Positions 11,917 to 22,316 of a DNA stretch of 45,863 nt are shown one piece after another; positions within the stretch are counted from its first letter, which is position 1, and the number at the start of each line of letters is the position of its first letter. The translations under genes were made by a program, and so were the position numbers. Source of the stretch: Cruorifilaria tuberocauda (Eukaryota; Nematoda; Chromadorea; Rhabditida; Onchocercidae). The stretch is from assembly GCA_013365365.1 (NCBI GenBank), contig JABVXU010000437.1, positions 1 through 45,863 on the forward strand, given 5' to 3'. The notes beneath the pieces were generated by a model that saw only the letters and a list, made by a program, of their open reading frames with translations, did not search any database and was not told the DNA's origin.

Positions 11917-13371
11917 TCAATAATTTTAAAAGAAGCATTATTAATTGTAGCTATTTATACTAAAGGATACAAATGATTAATGGAAAAACGATCTTTTCCA
12001 TATTATTAAGAAAAGTTTATAAGGCATCAGCTGAGCATACGCATCACTGGATTTTTCCATCATCCTAAGTAGGAAAGGTTGTGAAATCTTTCAATTTAAA
12101 CAACGTTTTACTAATAACAAATTATATATCAATGTACATCTCTTAACTGTCAAGAATATCACAACAGGGGAGCAAGGGTTAAGTTACAAAAGCAGAACCG
12201 GAAATGGAAGATGTGGTACAATTCTTTATCCTCTAAACCTATACGTACAAAGTAGAAGTGTTTGCAACAAACACATTCTGAACAAAACTCACTGGAGAGA
12301 AGGATAGGTTTTGAAATCATGAAAGTAACTGATTATAGAGTAAGCATTACCTATTAAAATGAATTATCAAGATGTAAACATTTACATGTGAATTAGTTTT
12401 TGATAATTTAACTTTGAATTTAACCTTGATGATGAGAATGGTAATAGGAGAAAAGGATAAGAATTAGTTAAATGAATCGTTATCTTAGATATCGGGGCAA
12501 TTTGTGCGATGAATCATTTGGACGAGAAAATTTTTTCCCATACACAAATTATTTCAATTATTTATTTAAATAATATTTATTAAATAATATTATTAAAAAT
12601 TATTTTAATTTTCGAGACAGGAAATGCATGAAATATTGCTAAAATTTTTTTGGAAATTTAAAATTTAATGAAAATTATTTGTGATTGTCCAATTGTAAAA
12701 CTCATCAATCTGAATTTTTAATTTTAAGATGAAGATTCTTCATTCAGTTTTCTCATGTAAAGTGGAGGACGAGAGAATTGGTTTGCAATTTCATTATGTC
12801 TACCTTTTTTTTTATTTCTTGCACTTTAAAGCTGAATATTAGTATTAATCGTTTGAGTTATGGATGTTAGCTATGACATTAATCATAGCATAAAAATTTC
12901 TTTCAAATGTTATATCAATTATATTTCGGCCAACATTTCCATAATTCTATCAATTCAATTGGAATCAATCGCTTTTTCTTTTTTTTTTTTTGAAAAAAGC
13001 ATTTAGAAAATGTCTTTCAATTTAAAAAAAGTTTAATTATCTTGCTGGAACATTATCGAAAATAGCTGCCAATTTTAGTTTCATCCGTCATCTCAGAGAG
13101 TTAACAGCAAAATTTTTTAAATGATACTATTGCCTTAAAATATTTACATGTTTTATGATGAATAGATAAATTTACCGGTTTCTGAACCGTTTCATTCCAA
13201 ATAACTTTTCTACAAGATATGTACTGAAATTACTGATAATTAAGTTGTTTTTTTCGTCATTTTTTCAAGTTAAAATTTTATTAGTATTTGAAATATATAA
13301 TACAAAATTAATTTAGGTAAATATTTATTTTGTAAAGTTAAAATTATCAATCTTCAGTTGATAATACTATA

Positions 13372-13402
13372 GATGCATTTCCCGTTCGAATAATAAAATC
13401 TT
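13372..13402 (+). repeat. 31-nt exact duplicate of MED20 coding sequence
   Basis: The 31 bases starting GATGCATTTCCCGTTCGAAT are identical to 20825-20855, which on the minus strand encode the FIIRTGNAS part of MED20. The copy is in the same orientation, so a plus-strand transcript of it would be antisense to MED20 mRNA. Identity stops abruptly at both ends. The copy sits between two 13-bp direct repeats AATTATCAATCTT (13342-13354 and 13406-13418). Confidence 0.85.
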
Positions 13403-13455
13403 TTCAATTATCAATCTTTTTAACTATCAGTTGTTTCACAATTCTTTTGAATTAA

Positions 13456-13512
13456 CCTTCGAATGATTAACTCAATCATGATATGATCATGATTGAGTTA
13501 ATCATTCGAAGG
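13456..13512. repeat. Perfect 27-bp inverted repeat with 3-nt loop
   Basis: The left arm (13456-13482) begins CCTTCGAATGATTAACTCAA. The right arm (13486-13512) is its exact reverse complement, separated by ATG. It lies about 90 bases before the transporter's first acceptor. It could form a cruciform in DNA or a long hairpin in RNA. The bases AATTA occur on both flanks. Confidence 0.95.
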
Positions 13513-13602
13513 AATTATGATTTATTTAGTTTTATTTTAAATTTTGTTTCATTTAATTAATTTGCTGTATTTTTCTTTTTTTGCAGTTGACATGTTTTTA
13601 AG

Positions 13603-16600
13603 ATGAACATTCCATATATAACATCTATTTATTCATCCAATTTACGTCATCTTTATATAGCTGCTATTTCCGCGGCATTTTTCGGCTTCATATTTGGTTT
13701 CGAGAGTGGAATTTTAACAAATGCTTCATTTTACATGCGGCATAATGAAGTTTTACAACCTATCGATCAAGCATTTCTTAATATTCTAATGACTGTTGTA
13801 CCTGGTAGGTAATCTTGATACTACTGATATTCGACAATCAAAATCAATGTAATTTCATGATATTATCATTATATGGCACAATAATTATAAATTCTGTAAA
13901 TTTTACGATTTCTAATCGAACAATATTAAACAGTAAAAATTTCGCAATGGTATAAATTAATCAATACCATAACATTAGTATTTAATGAATCGCTTGTTTC
14001 TATTGAACATTAATGATATGGCATTAATTAATTTATGGTATGAAATTAATTAAATATAAAAAGTACATAAAAATGCTTTTATACGTTATACTATTATCAA
14101 TATTAGCATTAATTATTATCAAAAAAAGTTTTGAAATACTTTGGTATATTTTGAAATGGGAAATTTCTTTTTGTTTCAATATTATTATAAGTTATGCTTT
14201 TGAAAATTTTTGAAAATTTTTTCATTTTTAGAAAGACAAGAAAAGTGGAAAAATTTAATGGAATAAATAATATTTATTATTATTTTTTTTTGAGAGAACA
14301 AAATTTCAAAGTGGCAAAATACTAAATAAAGTTATTAAAATTACATAATTGTATTTACTGTAATTTCAGGTTACTGTAACTATAAGTTACTGTAATTTCA
14401 GGGTTTTTTTTATCGTTTACTTATTTATTCACTTGTTATACCATTAACATTATTATCATTAATTAATATCATTACTGTTAATTAATGATTTTTAAATATC
14501 AATATAAATATCTTAAAAGTTTGATTAAATTATTACGCTAAAAAGCATAAGAAAAGTTTTTAATGATAAATTTAGGAGCAGCAACAATAGCTTCCTTATT
14601 AGCTGCACCAATAAGCGATAAATTTGGTCGTAAAAAAACAATAATGAGTGCAATTATGTGTGATACAGTTGGAGCATTATTGTCTTCACTTTCAATAAAT
14701 AAGAAAATGCTTGTAGTTGGTCGAGTTATAATTGGTTTTGCATTAGGTAAGTATTTTATTTAATTTAATTTCAAACTATTAACAACAAATTGTAATGCAC
14801 CCAATGAATATAACGCATTATTTGCAAAAAAATACATTTTTCTGTGTAAATTAATAAAAATTTCTGATTAAAGGTAAAAGTAATATAAAGGTAGGAAAAG
14901 AATGAAAAATTAAAATGCAATAAACTTTCATTCGTTTGAATAATTTTTGATAAATTGAAAATAAATTATTCATAATTGTCTATAAAATTTATTTCCAGTC
15001 CGTTCGTTTTTTGCTTTTTTTTTTCAAAATTGATTCCCATTATTTTTAACATTTAATTTATACTTAATTTGCTATTACTGAAAATTAAATTCTTGCTTTT
15101 TTATTGAGAAAAAAAATAAAACATGCATTATTTACAAAAAAACGAAAAATTTTTATTACAAATTTATTTTTGAAACTTCAGGGAATAAAAAATGAGTATA
15201 TTCAAATTTTAAATTTTTATAATTTTTAAATTTGCTAAAATTTCTTCTCTCACTTCACCTATCATATCAATACTAGTGATAGGTAAAGTATAAAACTGAA
15301 GGTTTTGGATCAAGCGTTGTACCGGTATATATCAGTGAGATATCATCACCTAATTTCCGAGGTTATCTTCTTACATCATTTCAAATGTTTATTACGTTTG
15401 GATTAGCATCGGCAAATATTATTGCAGGTAAATTTAAATTTCATGCCACTGAAATAAATTTCATTTTGCAAAATTAATAAAAAAAACAGTCTTTTCATAA
15501 ATTCATAACAATCTATAAAATTTCCTATCCAATATCTCATTGATTAAATATTTTGAAAGGTTAAAGTTCAAAAATAAGCAATATGTTTTTGAAAAATAAT
15601 TAATTCTACAATTTTAATATATACAATAAATCCGAGAGCAAACAGGCGAATAATTGAAACTTTTCGATTAAAAAAGGTATGCTGTAAAAGTAAGAGTAAA
15701 TTTATTAAATGATCAAAATTCAATTAATTGAAAATTCTGCAAAATTAATTTTTGATTTCTTTAATATCAAGCAAAGCTTTTTTCATCCACTTTTAATCAT
15801 TTGAAAATTCATTTCAAAAAAAGATTACGAGTGATAAACTGATAAAAAATTATCATTGTTATAGGCGTATTTTCTTATATAAAACCCATTTATATTGGCT
15901 GGCGTTTAATGCTTAGTTTCACAGTTCTTCCAACTTTAATTCAATTTATCATCTTCTTATTTATGCCCGAAAGTCCACGATGGTTATATGCTAATGATCG
16001 GGAAAAAGAAGGCATTCAAGTAATTTATTTATAATTATTGATTTTTTCCTTCTATAAAAAGAAATGATTTTAAAAAACTGTTGAAAGAGCAAAATTTTAG
16101 TATCGATAAAACTATTACTTCCATTTTACTAACTATGAAATATTTGGAAAAGATTAATTGAATTTTATATGAATACTCTAAAAATAGAATTTTCAGCAAA
16201 ATTTCATTTCTAAATTAAATTGTTCATTAATAACTCCTATAGGTAACACAATGGCTTTATCGAAATGATGAAAAGCTTAAACAAGAAGAGATTGATCGCA
16301 TGAATATTTACATAGGTTATAAACAAAGGTTAAAAGAAGTGTTGGAAGGTAAGTATGTAGGGAAAAAATTAATTTAAATTAAAATAATTAATTTCATTAA
16401 TTAATAAATTCTTAGTGTTTTCTCCAAAGCTCTTATCATTTTTAAGATACAACGAGAAAAATATAACTTACAAACCTGAAATTCCGAGGTAGTAATAGAG
16501 AGGAGAAATAAGCTACAAGGAATAGAAATGAAGCCTAAAATCTAGTATTTCAAGTATTTAGCTTCTAATCATTTCATATAAGAAAATATAAATTTTGGAA

Positions 16601-19600
16601 TACTTTTACTTTTTTTTCACCTCATCATTTCATTACTCTTACTTCATTCGACAATTTACGTCAGTAAACGTTAGAAGAGGAGTAACTTTAACTGCGAGTA
16701 ACTTTGCGACTACATAATTTATAGGCAAATGGCGTGTAATACATCTTACACGTGACAAGAATGCATTGCGTCAAATATTACTTGGCTGTATGTTGCAAAT
16801 ATTTCAACAATTATCAGCTATAAATGCTATTATGCAAGTTTCTTATCAATTAAAATTGTTTAGAATATATAATTTTTAACTTGTAGTAAAAGTAAGTAAT
16901 TCAAAGTAATTCATAGATATGATATGAAAACTCAAATTCTATCTGATTTTCCATTATATCATCAATCTTTAGCTTTCTTTAAAACTCTTGATTTTAAGTA
17001 TGAATGAGAAATTTCTGTTTAGCTAATAATTCTTTTAAAAAAAGAAAAGATTAATAGTTCAGATAATTCAAATTAATATTTAATTTTCATTATCAGTTAT
17101 CATTCGTCAGCAATCATCCGATCAGCTGGTGTAAAAGCAGTCGGATCAGTCATATGGCTTTCAGGTCTTATCTTGGGTAATTAACATTCATTTAGTAAAA
17201 AATTTAGGAATTTAAATTACTTTCTAAAACTCTTTTCATTGTAAATTTAAGTTGTGGAAATTAACAAAGTATTTAAAAGTATATCGTTTATTTTTATGAC
17301 AAATGTAAATTTTCTCAATCATAAATAATGTCAGCTCAACAAATAAGATAATTAAGTAAGCTTTTTCAATTGCAATTTCAGTATGTTACTAAATTTCAAT
17401 TTACAATTAATGGATTTACAATCAGTATATTACTAAATTTCGATTTACGATTTACAATCATGCGAATTTCAGTATCGAACTTAACTTTTACTTTTTCAGT
17501 AATAAATTTCTTGAGTACTATAATTCCAATGCTAATCATTGAACGATTCGGTCGACGGAAAATATTGCTTAGTTCAGTAGCAGGCGTAATTTTTGCGCTT
17601 GTCTTTATGGGAATCTCATTCCGACGCGCCAGCCGTGATTCTCTAATTGCTCTACCACTGAATGAAACCCTTCAGGAAGATGTTCCGGATTCCGTCCCAT
17701 ACTTCAAACATTGTGCCCAATATAAGTTAATACTTTCTGTTCACTTTTAATTTCCAGAATTTTTCCGTTTTTTCGTTTAGTTGGAAAACTTGTGAAACAA
17801 TCAATAATGATAGTTATATTTTTGAACATATTTATTTTCATCTCTAATCAATGATAAAATCACTAAACTAAATTGAAGTATCATTTGATAATATCGAAAA
17901 ATATTCTCGAAATAGAATTATTTTAGAAACTGTAATTCATGCACCAAAGATGAGCAATGTGGTTTTTGCATATCGAAGAATTTTGCAACTTATGGGTAAA
18001 TGATTGTTCTTATTTTTATGGTTCATATTTGAATAACTATTAAAATTCATTGAAATGAATTACTGTAATTTATAAATGATACAAAAATATATTTTTTGTA
18101 AAAAAAATAAGCAAAATTAAAAGAAATAATTGAATAACTATAAGTAAGCGATATGAACAAATATTATTTAACAATTTACAATTAATCATAATAATAATAG
18201 CAATTGACAGTATTAATGACAGTAACAAGTCTATAAAAATTAAGTAAAAGAGTTGTCGTGAAAGTTTTTAAATTTGGCATTCACAGACAAATAAGTTATT
18301 TGAGTTTGATTGGATACGGTAGGTACAGTTCAGTAAAATTTGAGCTCTCTGCTAATCTTAGAATGCTTTATTTCGAATTGATAGTAATAGCTAATCAATC
18401 AAGGAAGGTAATCGTAACCTCAAGTTAATAGCTACACCTCTAATAACCTCATGTACAATTGTAAATCATGAGCTGATGATCTAAGTCAACAATACACTTA
18501 CGATAAACTTCTGTACAGTTTTTTGTACAGCCTTAGCAAAGCTTTGGACAGTAATTAAATAATACATTCACAAAAGGGAAAGTTAATTTGTAATGAAGAA
18601 GTTCACAAAGATCGAAAATTAGGAAATAGGACAAATTCTACAAAGTAATTTTTATACTAAGAATAAACTGCTAACTACAGACAACATTAAGCTTTCACGC
18701 ATTTATACCAATACTGAATCATGGAGAAATTTACTAATAAAAAGATTTGTTGGCTTGATTATTTGATTTGGTTAGATGATAGATATTGTAGCTAAAAATA
18801 GTTTCAAGAAGTTTGAGAATCATCGAAGAGTGAAATTATAAAAGAATTTTTGAGTTAAGTAAAGTAAATCAAAAAGATGTGAACAAACTATAAGTTAGAG
18901 TAATAGTCTGAAAATAGCATGATATTTCTATTTCAAAAGAAGAAATAAACAATTGTTTACAATGAAAAATTGATGAATTTCAGTTATTGTTTACCGATTG
19001 ATCAAGAGATAAGTTTGATTGAATCGAAATCATTGATGGGTCCATGTTCCATCACCAATAGTTCAATCGGATATGATTGGATGGATGAATATTGTTCCAC
19101 GGGTCATATTCTTCTACTTCTCGTCCCACTGATAACTTTCATCGTATTCTTTGCTTGTGGTATAAAGTTCAATTGTTTTTTTTTTTTTTTATCATTTAAA
19201 TCTTATCAAATATCATTTTTTTTGTTTCTAATTTTCATGAACTTTTCTTTTTTTGTTAAATTATTTCAATTTCCTGTTGGGTTAAAAATAGAGAAAATTT
19301 TTATGGAAAAAGAAAAAGTAAATTTTATTACTTTACTCTATCGTATCGTTCTAAATAGTCGTTTTATTGCTTACTTACACTATTTAGTTGAATATTAAAG
19401 TAAAGCAATTAATGTTGGCAAGAATAATCTTTGATTAAATTTGCATTATTTTATAACTCTGCAAGAAAAAAAGATTAGCACTAAAATTTATAGCACTAAA
19501 ATTAATTTAAAAGTTACTTAGAGAAGTCATTAATATTTATCATTATATAACACTCTATATATCAGTCTCTGATATCTATCAAATAGTAAAAAAAAAAATA

Positions 19601-20313
19601 TCTCCTAGTAAATGTAGGCTTTACTGCAAGTAATAAAAGTTTATTACAAAAAATTAAAAGTAAATCTTTATTTTCAGAACTTCAAACATTTTAAAAGTTA
19701 TATATAGTAATTAGTTAATTAGTTAATAATATTTTCAGGTTATGCACCATCTTCGTGGGTTATTAATGCAGAAATTTATCCTTTGTGGGCACGAAGTACT
19801 TGCGTTAGTATTGCTGCATTTTGCAATTGGTTCTTTGATATAATCGCCTCAACATCTTTTGTTCTTCTAATCCGGAATGTTGGAAGAGACGGTAAGCATT
19901 TCAGGAGAGAATTTCGTAAATTATATGAATTTTACAAAAGTGTAGACGATGCAAACCATTGATCCATCTTGATTGATTTGATCATGTTTCGATTATTGGC
20001 TAAATCTTCCAAATTCGTTTTAAGTAACGATGTGAACCATTGATCCATCTTGATTGATTTGATCATGTTTTGATTATTGGCTAAATCTTCCAAATTCATT
20101 TTAAGTACATCACAAGTGTTAAAATTTACAGAATATATTTTGCAATTTTCAGTAGCTTTCTTCGTATACGCGGCTCTTACAATGGTTGCATTTATCTTCT
20201 TTTTCATTTTTTTATTCGAAACGAAAGGAACGAGTTTGGAGGATTTGGAAATCAAAATTCAACAAAAATCTATAACATTTGTAGCGTCTTCTCATTCTCT
20301 ACTTCAGTCATAA
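13603..20313 (+). CDS. SLC2A13: HMIT-type proton/myo-inositol cotransporter (SLC2A13-like), 12 exons, 577 aa
   Basis: Coding exons: 13603-13804, 14576-14746, 15302-15427, 15865-16019, 16243-16348, 16725-16833, 17097-17176, 17500-17725, 17927-17995, 18984-19159, 19739-19891, 20153-20313; the frame closes at 578 codons including stop. It is a 12-helix MFS sugar transporter with SDKFGRKK after TM2, the GRVIIGFALG..YISE..SPNFRG signature, PESPRW after TM6, QQLSAINA in TM7, ERFGRRK, and a C-terminal ETKG. HMIT-specific traits are EIYPLWARST and a large extracellular TM9-TM10 loop with eight cysteines (388, 394, 397, 403, 406, 417, 436, 452), the first five spaced like a PSI module. HMIT imports myo-inositol with protons across the plasma membrane. 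Exon 6 must end at a GC donor (ATTAT|GCAAGT) to read INAIIYHS; the GT three bases on breaks the frame. GFESG replaces the usual GYDTG, and the usual GPMPW before EIYPLW is APSSW. The start follows acceptor TTGCAG (13586). Confidence 0.92.
17996..18983 (+). other. Longest intron of the HMIT-like gene
   Basis: This 988-base intron separates the two halves of the cysteine-rich loop. Apart from a short inverted repeat (CTGTACA / TTGTACAG near 18511-18532) I see no conserved exon or RNA in it. The other introns longer than 300 bases (13805-14575, 14747-15301, 15428-15864, 16349-16724, 17177-17499, 19160-19738) are also plain AT-rich sequence. Confidence 0.6.
19947..20108. repeat. 81-bp tandem duplication in the last HMIT intron
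   Basis: Two adjacent copies (from about 19947 and 20028) share CCATTGATCCATCTTGATTG and GATTATTGGCTAAATCTTCC with only a few substitutions. The unit length is a multiple of three, so the minus-strand frame stays open across both copies and produces a spurious repeat ORF. Confidence 0.9.
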
Positions 20314-20338
20314 AAATGTGAAAAGATGCAAAGAATTA

Positions 20339-20344
20339 AATAAA
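20339..20344 (+). terminator. AATAAA polyadenylation signal of HMIT-like gene
   Basis: AATAAA lies 25 bases after the stop codon at 20313; with the convergent MED20 gene close behind, an unusually short 3' UTR is plausible. Confidence 0.55.
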
Positions 20345-20355
20345 ATGAAATTTAT

Positions 20356-20475
20356 AAATCGAAATTAGCATTTATATACATAACTGCGATCAGTAAAACA
20401 AAAAAAAAATTTTTTAAATCGAAATTAGCATTTATATACATAACTGCGATCAGTAAAACAAAAAAAAATTTTTAA
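20356..20475. repeat. 60-bp tandem duplication between convergent genes
   Basis: Two near-identical copies of AAATCGAAATTAGCATTTAT...GCGATCAGTAAAAC start at 20356 and 20416, each followed by an A-run and T-run. They lie between the HMIT-like and MED20 3' ends. Confidence 0.9.
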
Positions 20476-20598
20476 ATTTTTAAATTGCAAAGATCATTGA
20501 AAGTTACAAAGCAACGATCAGTAAAAACTGATATTGCTAGACTGATATACTTTTAAAAACATCGCATTAAATGCTTGGAATACACGAAGCAAACAGAG

Positions 20599-21192
20599 TT
20601 ATGTTTTCTTCCGCATATTTTGAAAAATATCTAAATACTGATGCATTGTATCAAGAGCACTGTAAGGTTCCGGTTGGGTTTTTTGCAAAACCGCCGGCTT
20701 ATCAGCAACCTGATCCGGAAAAAACATTGCTACAAATTCTTGCAAAAAATTACCACATTGTGATGCTACACAAGATGGTGCATATTCAACTTCAACAATA
20801 ACACCTTTACTGATCACACCCATCGATGCATTTCCCGTTCGAATAATAAAATCTTGTAATGTATATTCATGACCAGAAACTTCGAATTTTCCAGCAGTAT
20901 CTTGTACCAATCCGGAGCTCAACTTTGCCAGAATACAATCGAATCCACGATCGGATATTGCACGCGGACAATGTTTCTGTTTTTCACTTGGTGCTATTGT
21001 AAAAGTACTTTGCGGGAAACGTGAATGATGAAGGATAAATACATGATTGATAGCTCCTTGAACATTGTCATTTGGTTTGAATGGTGTGGAATCAACCGTG
21101 AAAATACCACCTTTCAAGCCACCTTCTCCTTCCACTGCACGTTCAATGCTCACAGCGCTTTTATCGGTTTCAAAAACCCAAGCAACACCCAT
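20599..21192 (-). CDS. MED20: Mediator complex subunit 20, intronless, 197 aa
   Basis: One uninterrupted reading frame runs from ATG at 21192 to TAA at 20599. Family features: the conserved MGV start, an N-terminal strand region ending GGIFTVD, HHSRFPQSTFTI, GFDCILAKL, the HEYTLQDFIIRTGNASMG block, and VIVEVEYAPSCVASQC followed by a short helix. These match Med20, a head-module subunit of Mediator that works with Med8 and Med18 on RNA polymerase II transcription in the nucleus; length is close to the usual. I chose the internal ATG because the extension upstream to 21309 is non-conserved and contains stacked 3' splice sites (TTTTTTTTCAG, then TTGTTCAG ending at 21215), suggesting trans-splicing 22 bases before the ATG. 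It is tail-to-tail with the HMIT-like gene and divergent from the LHPP-like gene. Lack of introns contrasts with all neighbours. Confidence 0.92.
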   Translation of the reverse strand: MGVAWVFETDKSAVSIERAVEGEGGLKGGIFTVDSTPFKPNDNVQGAINHVFILHHSRFPQSTFTIAPSEKQKHCPRAISDRGFDCILAKLSSGLVQDTAGKFEVSGHEYTLQDFIIRTGNASMGVISKGVIVEVEYAPSCVASQCGNFLQEFVAMFFPDQVADKPAVLQKTQPEPYSALDTMHQYLDIFQNMRKKT

Positions 21193-21214
21193 TTTCAACT
21201 TTTCTTTTTTATTC

Positions 21215-21232
21215 ACTGAACAAAAAATCCTG
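21215..21232 (-). other. Candidate trans-splice acceptor of MED20
   Basis: On the minus strand TTTTTTGTTCAG ends at 21215, with another TTTTTTTTCAG just upstream. No upstream coding exon is apparent, so a spliced-leader acceptor is the likely reading. Confidence 0.45.
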
Positions 21233-22316
21233 AAAAAAAAGTTGTTAATTAGCAATGAAACGAGAATATAACTGTACAACTGACTTTTACATTCGAAATT
21301 CGTTAACAAAAACTTCTCGAAAATATCCCGGGAAAGCCTTCAAGAGTCACTAAATATAAATAAAAATATAAATAAAAAGAAAAAACCAAATATAAATAAA
21401 AAGAAAAAAGTTGATAAAAATACAGTGAAAAGAACAAATATTATGCATAAACACAATTAATATATTTCGTTTCACTCCAAGCAATAATAAGGGAAATAGC
21501 AAGGAGGAAAAGATTGATGAGATTTTCAAAATAGTACATCTTCGAAGAATGATAAGAAAAAAAAATCCCGTAGGATATATGGTTCTTATTCATAGCAATA
21601 ATAGTTTTGAATGAAAAGAAAACTATTATTGAAAGAAATAATGAGTAAGAAAGAAACTTGATAAAACATAATAAAGTAGAGACCGAAAAAATGATCAGAG
21701 ATCCAGGGTGCTTAAATCACAAAAACAAATGAAATCAAATAAAACAAAACATCACACACTACTTTCCTCCAGCAATTTGAATGCAAACCCAACACTTTGA
21801 AATTGTTATTCAAGTTGCGAAGAAAAGAAATTGGTGAGCGTTGTGTTGTTCAACCGGAAAAAAACGGAAGGAAACTTTGATCCGGATTTCCGGATCAGGA
21901 TATTTTTGTTTTTTTTCACTCTTCCAACAATTTATATTTTTCTTGAGCAATTAATTTCTAACCTGGAAATTGATTTAAATAGTTTTTCTGTTTTCCACTA
22001 TTTATTAGGTTTTCCAAGTAGGTAATACTATGAATGTCTTTTTCTATCATAATTAATCAATCAATTGCTTGCTTATTTACATTGCTTACTTTGTCAACCG
22101 TTTTTTGTATTATCTTTTGAACAGTGTATAATTGTTGAAAATATTGTTTGGATTTTTAATTCTATTCATTGTATTTCTGTTTCAAAGCCGTACTGTTAAT
22201 GATTTAAAGTTGAACAATTCCAAACTTTTTCCTAATGACGTGCTTATAATTTATGCAAGTCTTTAATTTATAAATTATTTATATACATTATAATGTATTT
22301 TATTTTTTTCCAGATA
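21233..22316. promoter_or_regulatory. Divergent intergenic/promoter region between MED20 and LHPP-like gene
   Basis: This 1.1 kb between oppositely transcribed genes holds no exon I can support. A cluster of CCGG/GGAA sites lies at about 21850-21896: AACCGGAAAA, ACGGAAGGAAA, and the palindrome GATCCGGATTTCCGGATC. GGAA/CCGGAA cores are bound by ETS-type factors in animals, so a shared promoter element is possible but not shown. The LHPP-side end is a strong acceptor TTTTTTTCCAG ending at 22313. Confidence 0.45.
21879..21896. promoter_or_regulatory. 18-bp CCGGA palindrome
   Basis: GATCCGGA and TCCGGATC form perfect 8-bp arms around TT. It stands out in AT-rich DNA and lies between two divergent genes, 421 bases before the LHPP-like ATG. 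Confidence 0.5.

Larger units (their letters stand above)
11760..13586. other. Intergenic region between ZGPAT-like gene and HMIT-like gene
   Basis: No protein-like exon is visible. It holds the ZGPAT poly(A) signal, a mixed-composition patch at about 12120-12310 with a 7-bp inverted repeat (12258-12264 with 12268-12274), a 31-nt perfect copy of MED20 coding sequence (13372-13402) and a perfect hairpin (13456-13512). The 3' end is a pyrimidine-rich acceptor TTTTTTTTGCAG ending at 13586, 16 bases before the transporter ATG. Confidence 0.7.

Noticed and set aside
16480..16500. GAGGTAGTA, recalling the let-7 seed
   Set aside because: The match breaks off after nine bases, the preceding base differs, and no hairpin precursor is visible around it.
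17370..17499. In-frame upstream extension of the HMIT exon at 17500
   Set aside because: A good acceptor (CTTTTTCAG) ends at 17499 and the extension is made of short direct repeats of AATTTCAGTAT/TTTACAATC type; family alignment needs the spliced form.
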